Below are positions 18,062-27,035 of a DNA stretch of 64,000 nt, piece after piece. The position numbers were made by a program, and so were the translations under genes. Source of the stretch: an uncultured Bacteroidales bacterium (lineage in GTDB: Bacteria > Bacteroidota > Bacteroidia > Bacteroidales > Bacteroidaceae); NCBI GenBank assembly GCA_902763885.1, contig CACWTU010000001.1:62001-126000 (forward strand). The letters run 5' to 3'. The notes beneath the pieces are model-generated. The model was not told the DNA's origin, did no database searches, and saw only the letters and a list, made by a program, of their open reading frames with translations. Position 1 is the first letter of the stretch. The number at the start of each line of letters is the position of its first letter.

Positions 18062-18063
18062 AG

Positions 18064-18088
18064 CACAAAGGGATCTGATCCTTTTGTG
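18064..18088. repeat. 12+1+12 imperfect hairpin, AAAGGGG family
   Basis: The left arm CACAAAGGGATC and right arm GATCCTTTTGTG pair at 11 of 12 positions around one T; the exception is a G-T wobble. It starts two bases after the stop codon of the helical-repeat gene and is a diverged copy of the hairpin at 16593. It may terminate both this gene and the converging acyltransferase. Confidence 0.65.
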
Positions 18089-18111
18089 TCACTGGAAAGC
18101 TTAAATGAAGA

Positions 18112-19203
18112 TCATTTTTCACCAAATACGCACCATCGGATAAACGGGATGCGGTGCAGCACCTCGTAAATGAGTGGTGACAAGGTAAATACCGCAACTG
18201 TCAGGATAAGGTATATTGCAACCGGGGGCAGTTGGGTATATGTCTTCATCATATAACCAAGGCTGGCCACCACAAGATAGTGCACAATGTAGAGTCCGTA
18301 ACTGGTGCGGGTCATATATTGTGAGAAGCTGTTGGTGCAGTCATATCGGGCATTAAACCAGCCCATCATGGCCAGGCACATAAGCCAACCGTAAAGGCAG
18401 TTAAGGGGTGCACCCATATACTCCGGTGATGTGTTGTTCTCTCCCCAAGTTGTTATAATGAGAATAACTCCTGATATCACTGAGGCTACCATAAGCGGAA
18501 TCCAAGCCTTGTGTACCTTATTTTGAACTTCATCATGTGAGAATACAAAGTATCCAAGCAGGAACGATATCAGATAAAACACAGGCTTATAGAGGTTTAT
18601 CAGACCATCGGCCGAATCGGGACGAGGGTTCTTTACAAGCGTCTGCTCACCAAGCCAGAACAGTATTCCAAGCAGGATAATCACAACTATTCCGCTTTTA
18701 CCGCATAATGTCCAGAGTTTGTCTTTACCGTCAACTTTGCGTACCAGTAAAAGAACTAAAGAGAGCAGCCAGAGCAGCTGAATAAACCACAACGGACCGG
18801 TTCCGCTCACTGCATAAATGCTGTATTTGACGGATATGGGCAAATCACTAACCACCGTACCGGCGGGAATGGCATTGAAATATCCAACCATCCAATGAAA
18901 AACAAAGAGGCCGATGGTTCCGGGCACAAGAAGCTTGCGGGTACGTGTCTTAAACCACTCCTTTCCGGTCTTGTTCTGCAATGAGTATCGGGCACTGATT
19001 CCAGCCAGAATGAACATAAGCGGCATAAACCAGGGATAAACAATGTACATAAGAATATCCTGGTACTGCTGTACCTCAGGAAACTCCCCAAAGCCGCCTA
19101 TGCCGCCAAATACACCCTTGTTGTTAAAGAAATAAATAACGTGATAAAACAGCACCAGCAACACCGTTGCCCAGCGCAGATTGTCAATCCAATGCTTTCT
19201 CAT
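18112..19203 (-). CDS. Acyltransferase family 3 membrane protein
   Basis: This 363-residue integral membrane protein has about ten hydrophobic segments. The N-terminus MRKHWIDNLRWATVLLVLFYH carries the conserved histidine after the first membrane segment that defines acyltransferase 3 (OafA/NodX-like) enzymes. These transfer acyl groups, usually acetyl, from cytoplasmic donors to sugars of surface glycans or small molecules. The acceptor here is unknown. Its start overlaps the AbrB-type gene by four bases (ATGA), so the small regulator and this enzyme are co-expressed. Confidence 0.8.
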   Translation of the reverse strand: MRKHWIDNLRWATVLLVLFYHVIYFFNNKGVFGGIGGFGEFPEVQQYQDILMYIVYPWFMPLMFILAGISARYSLQNKTGKEWFKTRTRKLLVPGTIGLFVFHWMVGYFNAIPAGTVVSDLPISVKYSIYAVSGTGPLWFIQLLWLLSLVLLLVRKVDGKDKLWTLCGKSGIVVIILLGILFWLGEQTLVKNPRPDSADGLINLYKPVFYLISFLLGYFVFSHDEVQNKVHKAWIPLMVASVISGVILIITTWGENNTSPEYMGAPLNCLYGWLMCLAMMGWFNARYDCTNSFSQYMTRTSYGLYIVHYLVVASLGYMMKTYTQLPPVAIYLILTVAVFTLSPLIYEVLHRIPFIRWCVFGEK

Positions 19204-19415
19204 TTTGTAAGGCCATCCATAGCCTGATTGATAATGTTCTGGAATAACTCTGTCTTGAGCATGGCTATGCCCTTGTCATCGCCCAGCATCATAAGGGAAT
19301 CACCCGGCTTGATATCGTACTGTTTACGTACGTCACGCGGGATTACAATCTGTCCCTTGTCGCCCACCTTCACTACTCCAAAGATGTACTTTCCGTCTTT
19401 CTCTTGAATTGTCAT
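19200..19415 (-). CDS. AbrB/MazE/SpoVT-family DNA-binding protein
   Basis: This 71-residue swapped-hairpin protein contains VKVGDKGQIVIPRDVRKQYD (about 15-34), the classic AbrB/SpoVT start, followed by IKPGDSLMML. Such proteins bind DNA as dimers, either as transition-state regulators or as antitoxins. No toxin gene is adjacent. Instead it is coupled by ATGA to the acyltransferase, so it probably regulates its own operon. A TAAATTTG element (19442-19449) precedes it. Confidence 0.85.
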   Translation of the reverse strand: MTIQEKDGKYIFGVVKVGDKGQIVIPRDVRKQYDIKPGDSLMMLGDDKGIAMLKTELFQNIINQAMDGLTK

Positions 19416-19441
19416 TTGTGGTAAAAGTTAGAAATTTCCTA

Positions 19442-19449
19442 CAAATTTA
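19442..19449 (-). promoter_or_regulatory. -7 promoter element of the AbrB-acyltransferase operon
   Basis: The minus strand reads TAAATTTG, an exact TAnnTTTG match 26 bases from the ATG. It forms a divergent promoter pair with the element at 19490-19497, 40 bases away. Confidence 0.55.
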
Positions 19450-19489
19450 ACGCTTTCTTTCAAAAGGAGCACATTCTTTATAGATTTAT

Positions 19490-19497
19490 TACTTTTG
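19490..19497 (+). promoter_or_regulatory. -7 promoter element of the ICMT-like methyltransferase
   Basis: TACTTTTG is an exact consensus match 22 bases before the ATG at 19520. Confidence 0.55.
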
Positions 19498-19519
19498 TAC
19501 AAACAATACTGGTCAACTA

Positions 19520-20011
19520 ATGAAACAAATCAGAGAGATATTCGGTTACCTACTTGGGTTCCTTATGTTTATAGTGGGTATTCCCGCAATCATGTGGCTG
19601 GCATCAGGCAAGCCGGAATTGGGTTTTAACTGCAGCTGGAATGTTATCGTGGGTATTATTATCGTTTTTTCAGGACTGATACTGAGTGTCTGGACCATCA
19701 TTTATATGAAAGTTGTGGGCCGGGGCAACCCCATGGATGCTTTTGATCACGAGATAGCACCCCATACCCAACATCTGATGACCGGAGGCGTCTATCGCAT
19801 CTGCCGGAACCCTATGCTTTTGGGTACATTCCTTTATCTGGCAGGCATCGTCCTGTTGCTTTTTTCTTGGCAATCGGCCGTAGTGTGGGTGATTTTTGTA
19901 ATCATTATGTCGTTCCAGGTATCATCTGAGGAGAAACGTCTGGAACGTGACTTTGGTCAGGAATATCTGGATTACAGGAAACGCACCGGCCGATTTACAC
20001 CCTGGCCATAA
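19520..20011 (+). CDS. Isoprenylcysteine/phospholipid methyltransferase-like membrane protein
   Basis: This 163-residue protein has about four membrane segments. It carries the C-terminal signature of the ICMT/PEMT family: GGVYRICRNPMLLGTFLY (about 92-109) binds S-adenosylmethionine, and EEKRLERDFGQEYLDYRKR (about 136-154) completes the site. Bacterial members methylate lipids or unknown small substrates at the membrane; the substrate here is unknown. It is transcribed alone from its own promoter, divergent from the AbrB operon. Confidence 0.8.
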   Translation: MKQIREIFGYLLGFLMFIVGIPAIMWLASGKPELGFNCSWNVIVGIIIVFSGLILSVWTIIYMKVVGRGNPMDAFDHEIAPHTQHLMTGGVYRICRNPMLLGTFLYLAGIVLLLFSWQSAVVWVIFVIIMSFQVSSEEKRLERDFGQEYLDYRKRTGRFTPWP

Positions 20012-20076
20012 ATCTCCAGACTCCGTTGTTTTAGGCGGTTTTTTACTTTTTTGTTTTATGTCCGTATAATTGACAG

Positions 20077-20634
20077 ATGATGGAGATTGACAGCGAAATA
20101 ATTGAGAGATGCCGTCGTGGTGAAACGGGTGCTTTCAGGGCTGTGGTAGAGTCTTTTCAGCCTATGATATATTCGCTGTCGGTCAAGATGCTGGCCGATG
20201 AAGAGGAAGCCAAGGACATAGTTCAGGACACTTTTATCAAGGCGTGGCAATCATTCAGCAGTTATGACGGACGGTACAGCTTATCCACCTGGCTCTACAC
20301 CATTGCTTCGAGGCTTTGTATAGACCGCATAAGGAAACAGCGTTTCAGTGAACCTATGAATGATGACATCGCGGTATTTGAGGGATATGCATCAGATTCC
20401 AGTCCGGACCGTCAGTTGGAGAGTAGAGAATGGGTATCGATAATAAAGGTACTGGCACAGAATCTAAGTAAGAAACAGAGGTTGGTTTTCACTTTGAGCC
20501 AGCTGGAAGGATTGGATACAGAAGAGATAATACGGATTACAGGAATGGATGCCACTCAAATCAAAAGCAACCTTTCACTGGCTAAGAAGAGTGTCCGCGA
20601 ACAACTTATAAAACTTGGGTATGAAAAAGACTGA
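20077..20634 (+). CDS. ECF-type RNA polymerase sigma factor
   Basis: This 185-residue sigma-70 family protein has region 2 (about 25-90, with KDIVQDTFIKAWQSF for core binding and -10 recognition, and STWLYTIASRLCIDRIRK) and region 4 (about 125-175, with a helix-turn-helix in EEIIRITGMDATQIKSNLS). It lacks regions 1 and 3, as ECF factors do. The next gene encodes a small one-pass membrane protein overlapping by 14 bases, the usual place of an anti-sigma factor. The signal it answers is unknown. Confidence 0.88.
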   Translation: MMEIDSEIIERCRRGETGAFRAVVESFQPMIYSLSVKMLADEEEAKDIVQDTFIKAWQSFSSYDGRYSLSTWLYTIASRLCIDRIRKQRFSEPMNDDIAVFEGYASDSSPDRQLESREWVSIIKVLAQNLSKKQRLVFTLSQLEGLDTEEIIRITGMDATQIKSNLSLAKKSVREQLIKLGYEKD

Positions 20635-21007
20635 AGACATACTTGAACGCCTCAAAGGGCAGATGCCGCAAGTCCCTGACGGTGACTTGCTGACAGAAAG
20701 CATAATGCAGGCTATCACTGGTGCTGCAGCAGCCAAACCCGGCCGGATGGTTCCTTTATGGCTGAATGTATTGAGAGTGGTTTCATCGGTAGCGGCAGTA
20801 TTCCTGATAGCGTTGTTAATAGGCTTGAAAGGTCCTGATGCAGAACTCTCGGAGAATGTTGCTGCTGTTGACAATGTTGAGCAGATATATCGGCCTATTG
20901 CAACCGATGTCAATTCTGCCATCAGGATTATGGAAACCCGTAGTGAAAAGAGAAAAGCAAGACAAATAAGGCAAACTCAAATAAAGAATCTGTATGCGAA
21001 ATTTTAA
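20621..21007 (+). CDS. Small one-pass membrane protein, probable anti-sigma factor
   Basis: The 128-residue protein has a cytoplasmic N-terminal part of about 50 residues, one membrane helix (VVSSVAAVFLIALLIGL, about 59-75) and a short outer part rich in Arg and Lys. No zinc-binding HxxxCxxC motif is visible, so it is not a ZAS-type anti-sigma factor. The role is inferred from its place directly after, and overlapping, the ECF sigma gene. I use the ATG at 20621; the TTG two codons earlier is unlikely. It overlaps the downstream lipoprotein gene by 14 bases. Confidence 0.65.
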   Translation: MKKTEDILERLKGQMPQVPDGDLLTESIMQAITGAAAAKPGRMVPLWLNVLRVVSSVAAVFLIALLIGLKGPDAELSENVAAVDNVEQIYRPIATDVNSAIRIMETRSEKRKARQIRQTQIKNLYAKF

Positions 21008-22004
21008 GATATCCATCCTGGTTGCGATAGCAGCCCTGATGATCACTTCATGTGACAAGAATGTAACAATGGTTACAGAGATTAATCGTGACGGAACATG
21101 TACAAGACAGGTTTCTACTGCCGATGATTGTCTCCTGGATGATGAATCATGGGAGCAGGTGGAACTTCAGGATACTACTGACCATAAAAAAGTTACTTTG
21201 CGCCGTTCATTCAGCAGTGTTGAGGAGATGGCTGCAAATCCCATACTGAGTGTTTATGGTGAGCCTGTCCGCTCAGAGGCTTCTCTCAAAAAAACATTCA
21301 AATGGTTCTATACTGATTACACCTTTACGGAAACGTTCATGAGTTGGAGAGATCATTTTGACATCCCTATTACAAAGTATGTAAGCCAGGATGAAGCCAG
21401 TTTCATGTGGACCGGATATCCTGATCTGGTAGAGGGGATGACGGGTATTGAAATGGTTGAAAAGCTGGATGAAATACAGGAGAACCTTGAATACTGGGAG
21501 TTTTCCATTATCCTGAACTGCCATTTCAAACTTATAGGAAACAATTATGATGACATATCCAATCCACCGGTGGATAGGGATGTTTTTACCTCTTTGAGGG
21601 ATTCCGTAGCAAGATTTGGCTATGATAATGGATATGATGAATTCAGTGAGGTAAACAAACTGCTTAAGGATTACTTTATATCAGATGCCTATAACGTATT
21701 CTATTCTAAGAATGGTGATTTCAAGGATAAATATGAGGCTGAGTCTGACAGTATTGTCTATCCTGTAGTCAACATAATATTCCTGAAGGCACCCTATTTG
21801 CTAAAGATGCCCGGACGCGTCACTGATACAGGTCGTGGTAAACTTACAGACGGCATGATACAGTATCGTTTTGAGGGTGGATTCCTGGTACCGGGTGATT
21901 ATACTATAAGTGCCTCGTCAAGAGAGGCTAACGTATGGGCGTTCATCCTGTCAGCCGCGGTAATCCTTATAGCTTTTGCGAGCTTCTTTTATCGCAGGAA
22001 ATAG
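20994..22004 (+). CDS. Lipoprotein of unknown function in the sigma operon
   Basis: The N-terminus ends in a lipobox (ALMITSC, Cys20), so the 336-residue mature protein is lipid-anchored. A hydrophobic segment near the end (ANVWAFILSAAVILIAFASF, followed by YRRK) suggests a second, C-terminal membrane anchor, which is unusual for a lipoprotein. The region between is acidic and soluble; I recognise no enzyme motif. Its gene overlaps the probable anti-sigma gene, so it may sense envelope state for the ECF factor or be its main target. Confidence 0.7.
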   Translation: MRNFKISILVAIAALMITSCDKNVTMVTEINRDGTCTRQVSTADDCLLDDESWEQVELQDTTDHKKVTLRRSFSSVEEMAANPILSVYGEPVRSEASLKKTFKWFYTDYTFTETFMSWRDHFDIPITKYVSQDEASFMWTGYPDLVEGMTGIEMVEKLDEIQENLEYWEFSIILNCHFKLIGNNYDDISNPPVDRDVFTSLRDSVARFGYDNGYDEFSEVNKLLKDYFISDAYNVFYSKNGDFKDKYEAESDSIVYPVVNIIFLKAPYLLKMPGRVTDTGRGKLTDGMIQYRFEGGFLVPGDYTISASSREANVWAFILSAAVILIAFASFFYRRK

Positions 22005-22026
22005 ACCTTTTGTTCTATTCTTTTTT

Positions 22027-22034
22027 TACCTTTG
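22027..22034 (+). promoter_or_regulatory. -7 promoter element of gltS
   Basis: TACCTTTG matches TAnnTTTG exactly, 23 bases before the ATG at 22058. Confidence 0.55.
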
Positions 22035-22057
22035 AAGTTCAATAACATTTGACTATT

Positions 22058-23476
22058 ATGTTTTTGTCTTCAAACGGTATTGCGGTGACGTCGTTCGCCG
22101 CTCCTGAAGTGTGGAGCGCACTGGTTCAGGTGTTTATTATTGCCTTGGCGGTACTGGCAGGTAATATTCTGCGACGTAAAGTCAAGATACTGCGTCGCAG
22201 CCTTATTCCATCGGCTTTGCTTGGCGGTCTCATCATCCTGTTGTTCAAGCTTTGGGCTGATTTCAACGGCATAATAGACAAGAAGTTCATGGAGATTGTA
22301 ACCTACCATGCTCTGGCTCTGGGTTTCATCGCCATGTCATTGCGTCCGTCAAGGGAGACAGACCGTTCCAATACCCGCACGGTCATTGACACCGGAACGC
22401 TGACCATTGGCACATATATCATTCAGGGCATAATAGGCCTCCTGATAACAATACCTATGTTCCTCTGGTGGCGCAATCCTTCTGCCGGAAATGACATTTT
22501 CTACTCAGGTGGATTATTGCTGCCTATGGGTTACGGACAGGGTCCCGGTCAGGCGCTCAATTTCGGAACCATATATCAGTTGGGTGCTGCAGATCAGGAC
22601 ATTGTTTTTCACGGTATAGATTTCGGGCTCTCCATTGCGGCTATCGGATTCCTGGTGGGTAGTGTTGTAGGAGTGGTTTATATGAATATCCTTAACCGCA
22701 AGAAGAAACTGACCATACATGAGAACGTTTCTGAAAGCCGTCATACCATTAAGGACTATGAGCAGGCTAATGAACTGCCTCATTCTGAATCAGTGGATAA
22801 ACTCACAATCGTGGTGAGTTTGGTGCTTCTTACCTATTTCCTGGTTTATCTGCTCATGTCATTCATTGGCAAGCTGGAACTGGGCAACTTTGGTGAAAAG
22901 ACACTTAAACCGCTGGTTTACGGATTCAATTTCTTCTGGGGCATACTGTTCGGTTCACTCGTAAAGGTTGTAATAAGAGGTCTGCGCAAGAGAGGCTGGA
23001 TGACCCGCGAGTACCTGAATGAGTTCCTGCTGAACCGTGTAAGCGGATTATGTTTTGACATAATGATTGTAGCGGGAACCGCCGCCATCAGTTTTGAAAA
23101 CCTCAAGTCAATCTGGCTGCCGCTCACTCTTGTATGCATATTCGGTGCCTTGGCCACTTTTGTGTATGTGAGATGGGTATCGTTCCACATCTATCCTGAT
23201 TACAAGTATGAAGGTTTCTTCTCAATGTTCGGAATGCTTACAGGTACTGCCAGCAACGGTATGATCCTGTTGCGTGAGATAGACCCGCGTTATCAGACTC
23301 CGGCAGCAAACAATCTGGTGCTCCAGAACATTCCGGCCATGATAATGGGATTTCCGGTACTGCTGCTGTTGGGATTTGCACCCAAGAGTATGCAGGCCAC
23401 GCTGATAACGCTTGGAATACTTATAGCCCTGTTTATCATAGCAACCCTGTTCCTTTTCAGAAAACGCAAGAAATAA
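22058..23476 (+). CDS. gltS: Sodium/glutamate symporter
   Basis: This 472-residue polytopic membrane protein with about 12 hydrophobic segments matches the GltS family, which imports glutamate with sodium. The pore-type GGLLLPMGYGQGPGQALNFG segment (about 153-172) and a second inverted-repeat half ending in GMLTGTASNGMILLREIDP (about 394-412) are characteristic. I chose the ATG at 22058; a TTG nine bases earlier also opens the frame but lacks support. mutS begins 12 bases after the stop, so the two may share a transcript. Confidence 0.85.
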   Translation: MFLSSNGIAVTSFAAPEVWSALVQVFIIALAVLAGNILRRKVKILRRSLIPSALLGGLIILLFKLWADFNGIIDKKFMEIVTYHALALGFIAMSLRPSRETDRSNTRTVIDTGTLTIGTYIIQGIIGLLITIPMFLWWRNPSAGNDIFYSGGLLLPMGYGQGPGQALNFGTIYQLGAADQDIVFHGIDFGLSIAAIGFLVGSVVGVVYMNILNRKKKLTIHENVSESRHTIKDYEQANELPHSESVDKLTIVVSLVLLTYFLVYLLMSFIGKLELGNFGEKTLKPLVYGFNFFWGILFGSLVKVVIRGLRKRGWMTREYLNEFLLNRVSGLCFDIMIVAGTAAISFENLKSIWLPLTLVCIFGALATFVYVRWVSFHIYPDYKYEGFFSMFGMLTGTASNGMILLREIDPRYQTPAANNLVLQNIPAMIMGFPVLLLLGFAPKSMQATLITLGILIALFIIATLFLFRKRKK

Positions 23477-23488
23477 TACCTGACAGAG

Positions 23489-26110
23489 ATGGCACAGAAC
23501 AAGCCCGAAGAGACGCCCATGATGCGGCAGTTCTACAGCCTGAAGGAGAAACATCCTGATGCTGTTCTGCTGTTCCGTTGCGGCGATTTCTATGAGACCT
23601 ACGCCCAAGATGCGGTTGAAGCAAGTGAGATTCTTGGTATAACCCTGACACGCCGCAACAACGGCAAGAACGGTGCCATGGCACTTGAGATGGCCGGATT
23701 CCCGCATCATGCGCTTGATGTGTATCTGCCCAAACTTATCCGTGCAGGCCGCCGTGTGGCTATCTGTGACCAGCTTGAAGACCCTAAGCTGACCAAGACA
23801 CTCGTCAAGCGTGGCATAACTGAGCTTGTAACCCCTGGTGTAGCCATGAGTGACAATGTACTCCAGAACAAGGAGAACAACTTTCTGGCTGCAGTACATT
23901 TTGGCAAAGGAGCTTGGGGCATATCATTTCTGGATATATCTACCGGTGAATATCTGATAGCGGAGGGCCCTGCTGACCACATAGATAAACTGCTCTCAAA
24001 CTTTGCTCCTAAGGAGACTCTCATAGAACGTGGCCGCCGCCAGCAGTTTGAGCAGTCATTCGGTCCACGCTATTGCCTGCGTGAACTGGATGACTGGGTG
24101 TTTACAGAGGAGTTTGCGCGCGAGAAACTGAACCGCCACTTCAAGGTGCGTAACCTTAAGGGGTTTGGCGTGGATCACCTGCGTAACGGCAAGGTAGCTG
24201 CAGGTGCTATTCTTGAATATCTGGCAGAGACCCTGCACAATAATATCGGTCATATTTCATCCATCAGATTGATTGATGAGGAGCGTTACGTACGCCTGGA
24301 TAAGTTTACGGTACGCAATCTGGAACTGCTATCATCAAACAATGAAGACGGTGTGTCACTGCTCAAGGTGATTGACCATACCTCTTCACCCATGGGTGCC
24401 CGTCTGCTGCGCCGATGGATGCTCTTCCCGCTTAAGGATACCGCTGCAATAAACAACCGCCTCGATGTTGTTGACCATCTGTTCCGTTATCCCGATACTG
24501 CCGATGCGCTTACGGATTCACTGCAACGCATGGGTGATCTGGAGCGTTTGGTTTCAAAGGCAGCTGTGGGTCGCATTAATCCGCGTGAAGTGCTCTCATT
24601 AGGCCTGGCGCTTAAACAGCTTGAGCCTGTTAAACTCATCTGTGAGGCATCGGATAATCCTCAGCTACGTGAGGTGGGAAAGAAGATAGACCTTTGCGAG
24701 AGTGTGCGTGACAATATTATCAAAACCATACGCCCCGATACCCCTATACAGGTAAGCAAGGGTGGCGTGATTGCAGAGGGTATTGACTCTCAGCTGGATG
24801 AGCTGCGCAGCATTGCCTACAGCGGCAAGGATTACCTGATGCAGATACAGCAGCGTGAAGCAGAGCAGACAGGTATTTCAAGTTTGAAGATAGCATACAA
24901 CAACGTATTCGGCTACTATCTGGAGGTGCGCAACACCTTCAAGGATAAGGTTCCGCAGGAGTGGATACGCAAGCAGACACTTGTCAATGCAGAGCGTTAC
25001 ATAACCCCGGAACTCAAGGAATATGAGGAGAAGATTTTAGGGGCAGAGGATAAGATTCTTGCGTTGGAATCGCAGATTTTTGCAAATCTGGCAGCTTCAA
25101 TAACAGAATATGTGCCGGCTATCCAGACTAATGCGATAGAGGTAAGTCGTATAGACTGCCTTCTCTCATTTGCGCGAGTGGCACGCGAGCACCATTATGT
25201 AAGGCCTGTGGTTGATGAGAGTCAGATTATTGACATAAAGGAGGGACGTCATCCGGTAATTGAGACCCAGATGGCTCCGGGTGAAAGCTACATCGCCAAC
25301 AACGTATTTATAGACAGTGACAGCCAGCAGATACTGATAATTACCGGTCCCAATATGGCAGGTAAATCAGCTTTGCTCCGTCAGACCGCCTTAATAACCC
25401 TGCTGGCCCAGATGGGCTGTTACGTTCCGGCCGACAGTGCCCGCATAGGCGTGGTGGACCGCATATTCACCCGCGTGGGAGCCAGCGATAACATATCGGC
25501 CGGCGAATCCACCTTTATGGTAGAGATGACAGAGGCTGCCAGCATTCTGAACAACCTGACTGCCCGTAGTCTGGTGCTGTTTGATGAATTGGGGCGCGGA
25601 ACATCCACATATGATGGTATTTCTATAGCATGGGCTATAGTGGAGTACATCCATGAGCATCCATCGGCCCACGCCCGCACCCTGTTTGCCACCCATTATC
25701 ATGAACTTAATGAGATGGCGCAGTCATTCAGCCGTATCCGTAACTTCAATGTTTCGGTAAAGGAGACTGATGGGAAGGTGCTTTTCTTACGCAAACTTGT
25801 TCCTGGTGGCAGTGAGCACTCTTTCGGTATTCATGTGGCTGAGATGGCCGGTATGCCGCGCAGCATAGTGAAACGTGCCAATACAATCCTGAAGGAGATG
25901 GAGGCTGCCAGCACAGGCAAGGGCATATCACGTCCCAGTGTAGAAACCGGGCAGCACCGTGAGGGCCTGCAGATGAGTTTCTTCCAGCTTGATGACCCTG
26001 TGCTCTGTCAGATACGTGACCAACTCCTCTCAATAGATGTCAATAACCTGACACCCATCGAGGCCCTTAACAAACTCAACGACATAAAGAAAATCCTGAA
26101 GGGAAAATGA
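23489..26110 (+). CDS. mutS: DNA mismatch repair protein MutS
   Basis: This 873-residue protein recognises mispairs and small loops. The mismatch-wedge phenylalanine motif is in CGDFYETY (about 31-38). The ATPase domain has Walker A GPNMAGKS (about 619-626), Walker [17 protein letters not shown] and the ATHYHEL histidine. Length and domain order are those of MutS1. The stop codon TGA lies inside the left arm of a 34-base inverted repeat whose other arm contains the stop of the converging lgt gene. Confidence 0.97.
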   Translation: MAQNKPEETPMMRQFYSLKEKHPDAVLLFRCGDFYETYAQDAVEASEILGITLTRRNNGKNGAMALEMAGFPHHALDVYLPKLIRAGRRVAICDQLEDPKLTKTLVKRGITELVTPGVAMSDNVLQNKENNFLAAVHFGKGAWGISFLDISTGEYLIAEGPADHIDKLLSNFAPKETLIERGRRQQFEQSFGPRYCLRELDDWVFTEEFAREKLNRHFKVRNLKGFGVDHLRNGKVAAGAILEYLAETLHNNIGHISSIRLIDEERYVRLDKFTVRNLELLSSNNEDGVSLLKVIDHTSSPMGARLLRRWMLFPLKDTAAINNRLDVVDHLFRYPDTADALTDSLQRMGDLERLVSKAAVGRINPREVLSLGLALKQLEPVKLICEASDNPQLREVGKKIDLCESVRDNIIKTIRPDTPIQVSKGGVIAEGIDSQLDELRSIAYSGKDYLMQIQQREAEQTGISSLKIAYNNVFGYYLEVRNTFKDKVPQEWIRKQTLVNAERYITPELKEYEEKILGAEDKILALESQIFANLAASITEYVPAIQTNAIEVSRIDCLLSFARVAREHHYVRPVVDESQIIDIKEGRHPVIETQMAPGESYIANNVFIDSDSQQILIITGPNMAGKSALLRQTALITLLAQMGCYVPADSARIGVVDRIFTRVGASDNISAGESTFMVEMTEAASILNNLTARSLVLFDELGRGTSTYDGISIAWAIVEYIHEHPSAHARTLFATHYHELNEMAQSFSRIRNFNVSVKETDGKVLFLRKLVPGGSEHSFGIHVAEMAGMPRSIVKRANTILKEMEAASTGKGISRPSVETGQHREGLQMSFFQLDDPVLCQIRDQLLSIDVNNLTPIEALNKLNDIKKILKGK

Positions 26111-26185
26111 TACCATTGGGGACAGACCCCTTTGGTACCTTTTTGAAAAGAGTACCAAAGGGGTCTGTCCCCAATGGTATCATTT
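26105..26185. repeat. Long paired hairpin (34-bp perfect arms) joining mutS and lgt ends
   Basis: The left arm 26105-26138 and right arm 26152-26185 are exact reverse complements, and the 13-base loop adds a further CTTTT/AAAAG stem. Each arm is itself a smaller hairpin unit with the core GGGGACAGACCCC, so the whole is two REP-like units head to head. The outer ends supply the TGA stop codons of both mutS and lgt. It fills the whole intergenic space and should be a strong two-way terminator. Confidence 0.85.
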
Positions 26186-27010
26186 CTTGCGGGAGCGCAC
26201 CATCAGCCAGACACCGGCTATGATGAACGGGATGCTCAGAAGCTGACCCATGTCAAGGGCCATGCCATGCTCAAATTCCACCTGAACCTCCTTAAAGAAC
26301 TCTATGAAAAAGCGGAAGGTAAAGATTGTGGCTATGCAGAATCCGAAATAGAATCCGCTGCCCACTCTCTCTCTGTTATTGCGGTAAATGAGTCCGATGA
26401 TAATAAAAATGATGAGATAGGCGATGGCCTCATAAAGCTGGGCTGGGTGGCGTGGAAAATTTTCTCCATTCTGAACAAAGATGAATCCCCAGTCTGTACC
26501 TGTAGGCTTTCCCACAATCTCTGAATTGATAAGATTACCTATCCTGATGCATGCCGCAGTAAAAGGAGTGGCAACGCAAACCATGTCAATGCACTCCAAT
26601 ACCTTGATCTTATACTTATGACAGTATAACATCATTCCTAAAATGATACCTATGGTTCCGCCATGACTGGCCAGACCGCTGTAGCCCACCAGTTTCCAAC
26701 CGCCTTCAGGTAAAAACCTGATAGGTAAGAGCATTTCTATTACGTGTTTTCCGCTTGAAAGATAATAGTCCGGTTCATAAAACAGGCAGTGTCCCAAGCG
26801 TGCACCTATGAGAATTCCCAGGAAGCAGTACAGGAATAAAGGGTCATATATTTCCGCCTGATAACCGCGGTGTGCATAGTATCTCATTACCAGTTTATAG
26901 GCTACAAACAGACCTATAACCCACATTAAGGAATAGTATCGGATAGAGATTCCGAACAGACGTAAAAAGTCAACATCGGGGTCCCATACCACTGCAAGGA
27001 AATTCTCCAT
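26180..27010 (-). CDS. lgt: Prolipoprotein diacylglyceryl transferase
   Basis: Lgt attaches diacylglycerol from phosphatidylglycerol to the lipobox cysteine of prolipoproteins in the inner membrane. The 276-residue protein has about seven membrane segments, the GARLGHCLFYEPDYY segment (about 73-87), the GLASHGG motif with the essential histidine (about 116-122) and the RIGNLINSEIVGKPT signature (about 157-171). This gene is needed for the several lipoproteins encoded in the window (DPP III, a GH31, the sigma-operon lipoprotein). ychF ends 25 bases upstream on the same strand. Confidence 0.95.
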   Translation of the reverse strand: MENFLAVVWDPDVDFLRLFGISIRYYSLMWVIGLFVAYKLVMRYYAHRGYQAEIYDPLFLYCFLGILIGARLGHCLFYEPDYYLSSGKHVIEMLLPIRFLPEGGWKLVGYSGLASHGGTIGIILGMMLYCHKYKIKVLECIDMVCVATPFTAACIRIGNLINSEIVGKPTGTDWGFIFVQNGENFPRHPAQLYEAIAYLIIFIIIGLIYRNNRERVGSGFYFGFCIATIFTFRFFIEFFKEVQVEFEHGMALDMGQLLSIPFIIAGVWLMVRSRKK

Positions 27011-27035
27011 AATTAATTGGATATTAAATGGTTAT

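Noticed and set aside
19200-19415. AbrB-type protein as antitoxin of a toxin-antitoxin pair
   Set aside because: The coupled neighbour is a ten-helix acyltransferase, not a toxin, and no PIN or MazF-like gene is adjacent.
23222-23899. 225-codon minus-strand frame across gltS and mutS
   Set aside because: Antisense to two well-supported genes and spans their junction; no motif.
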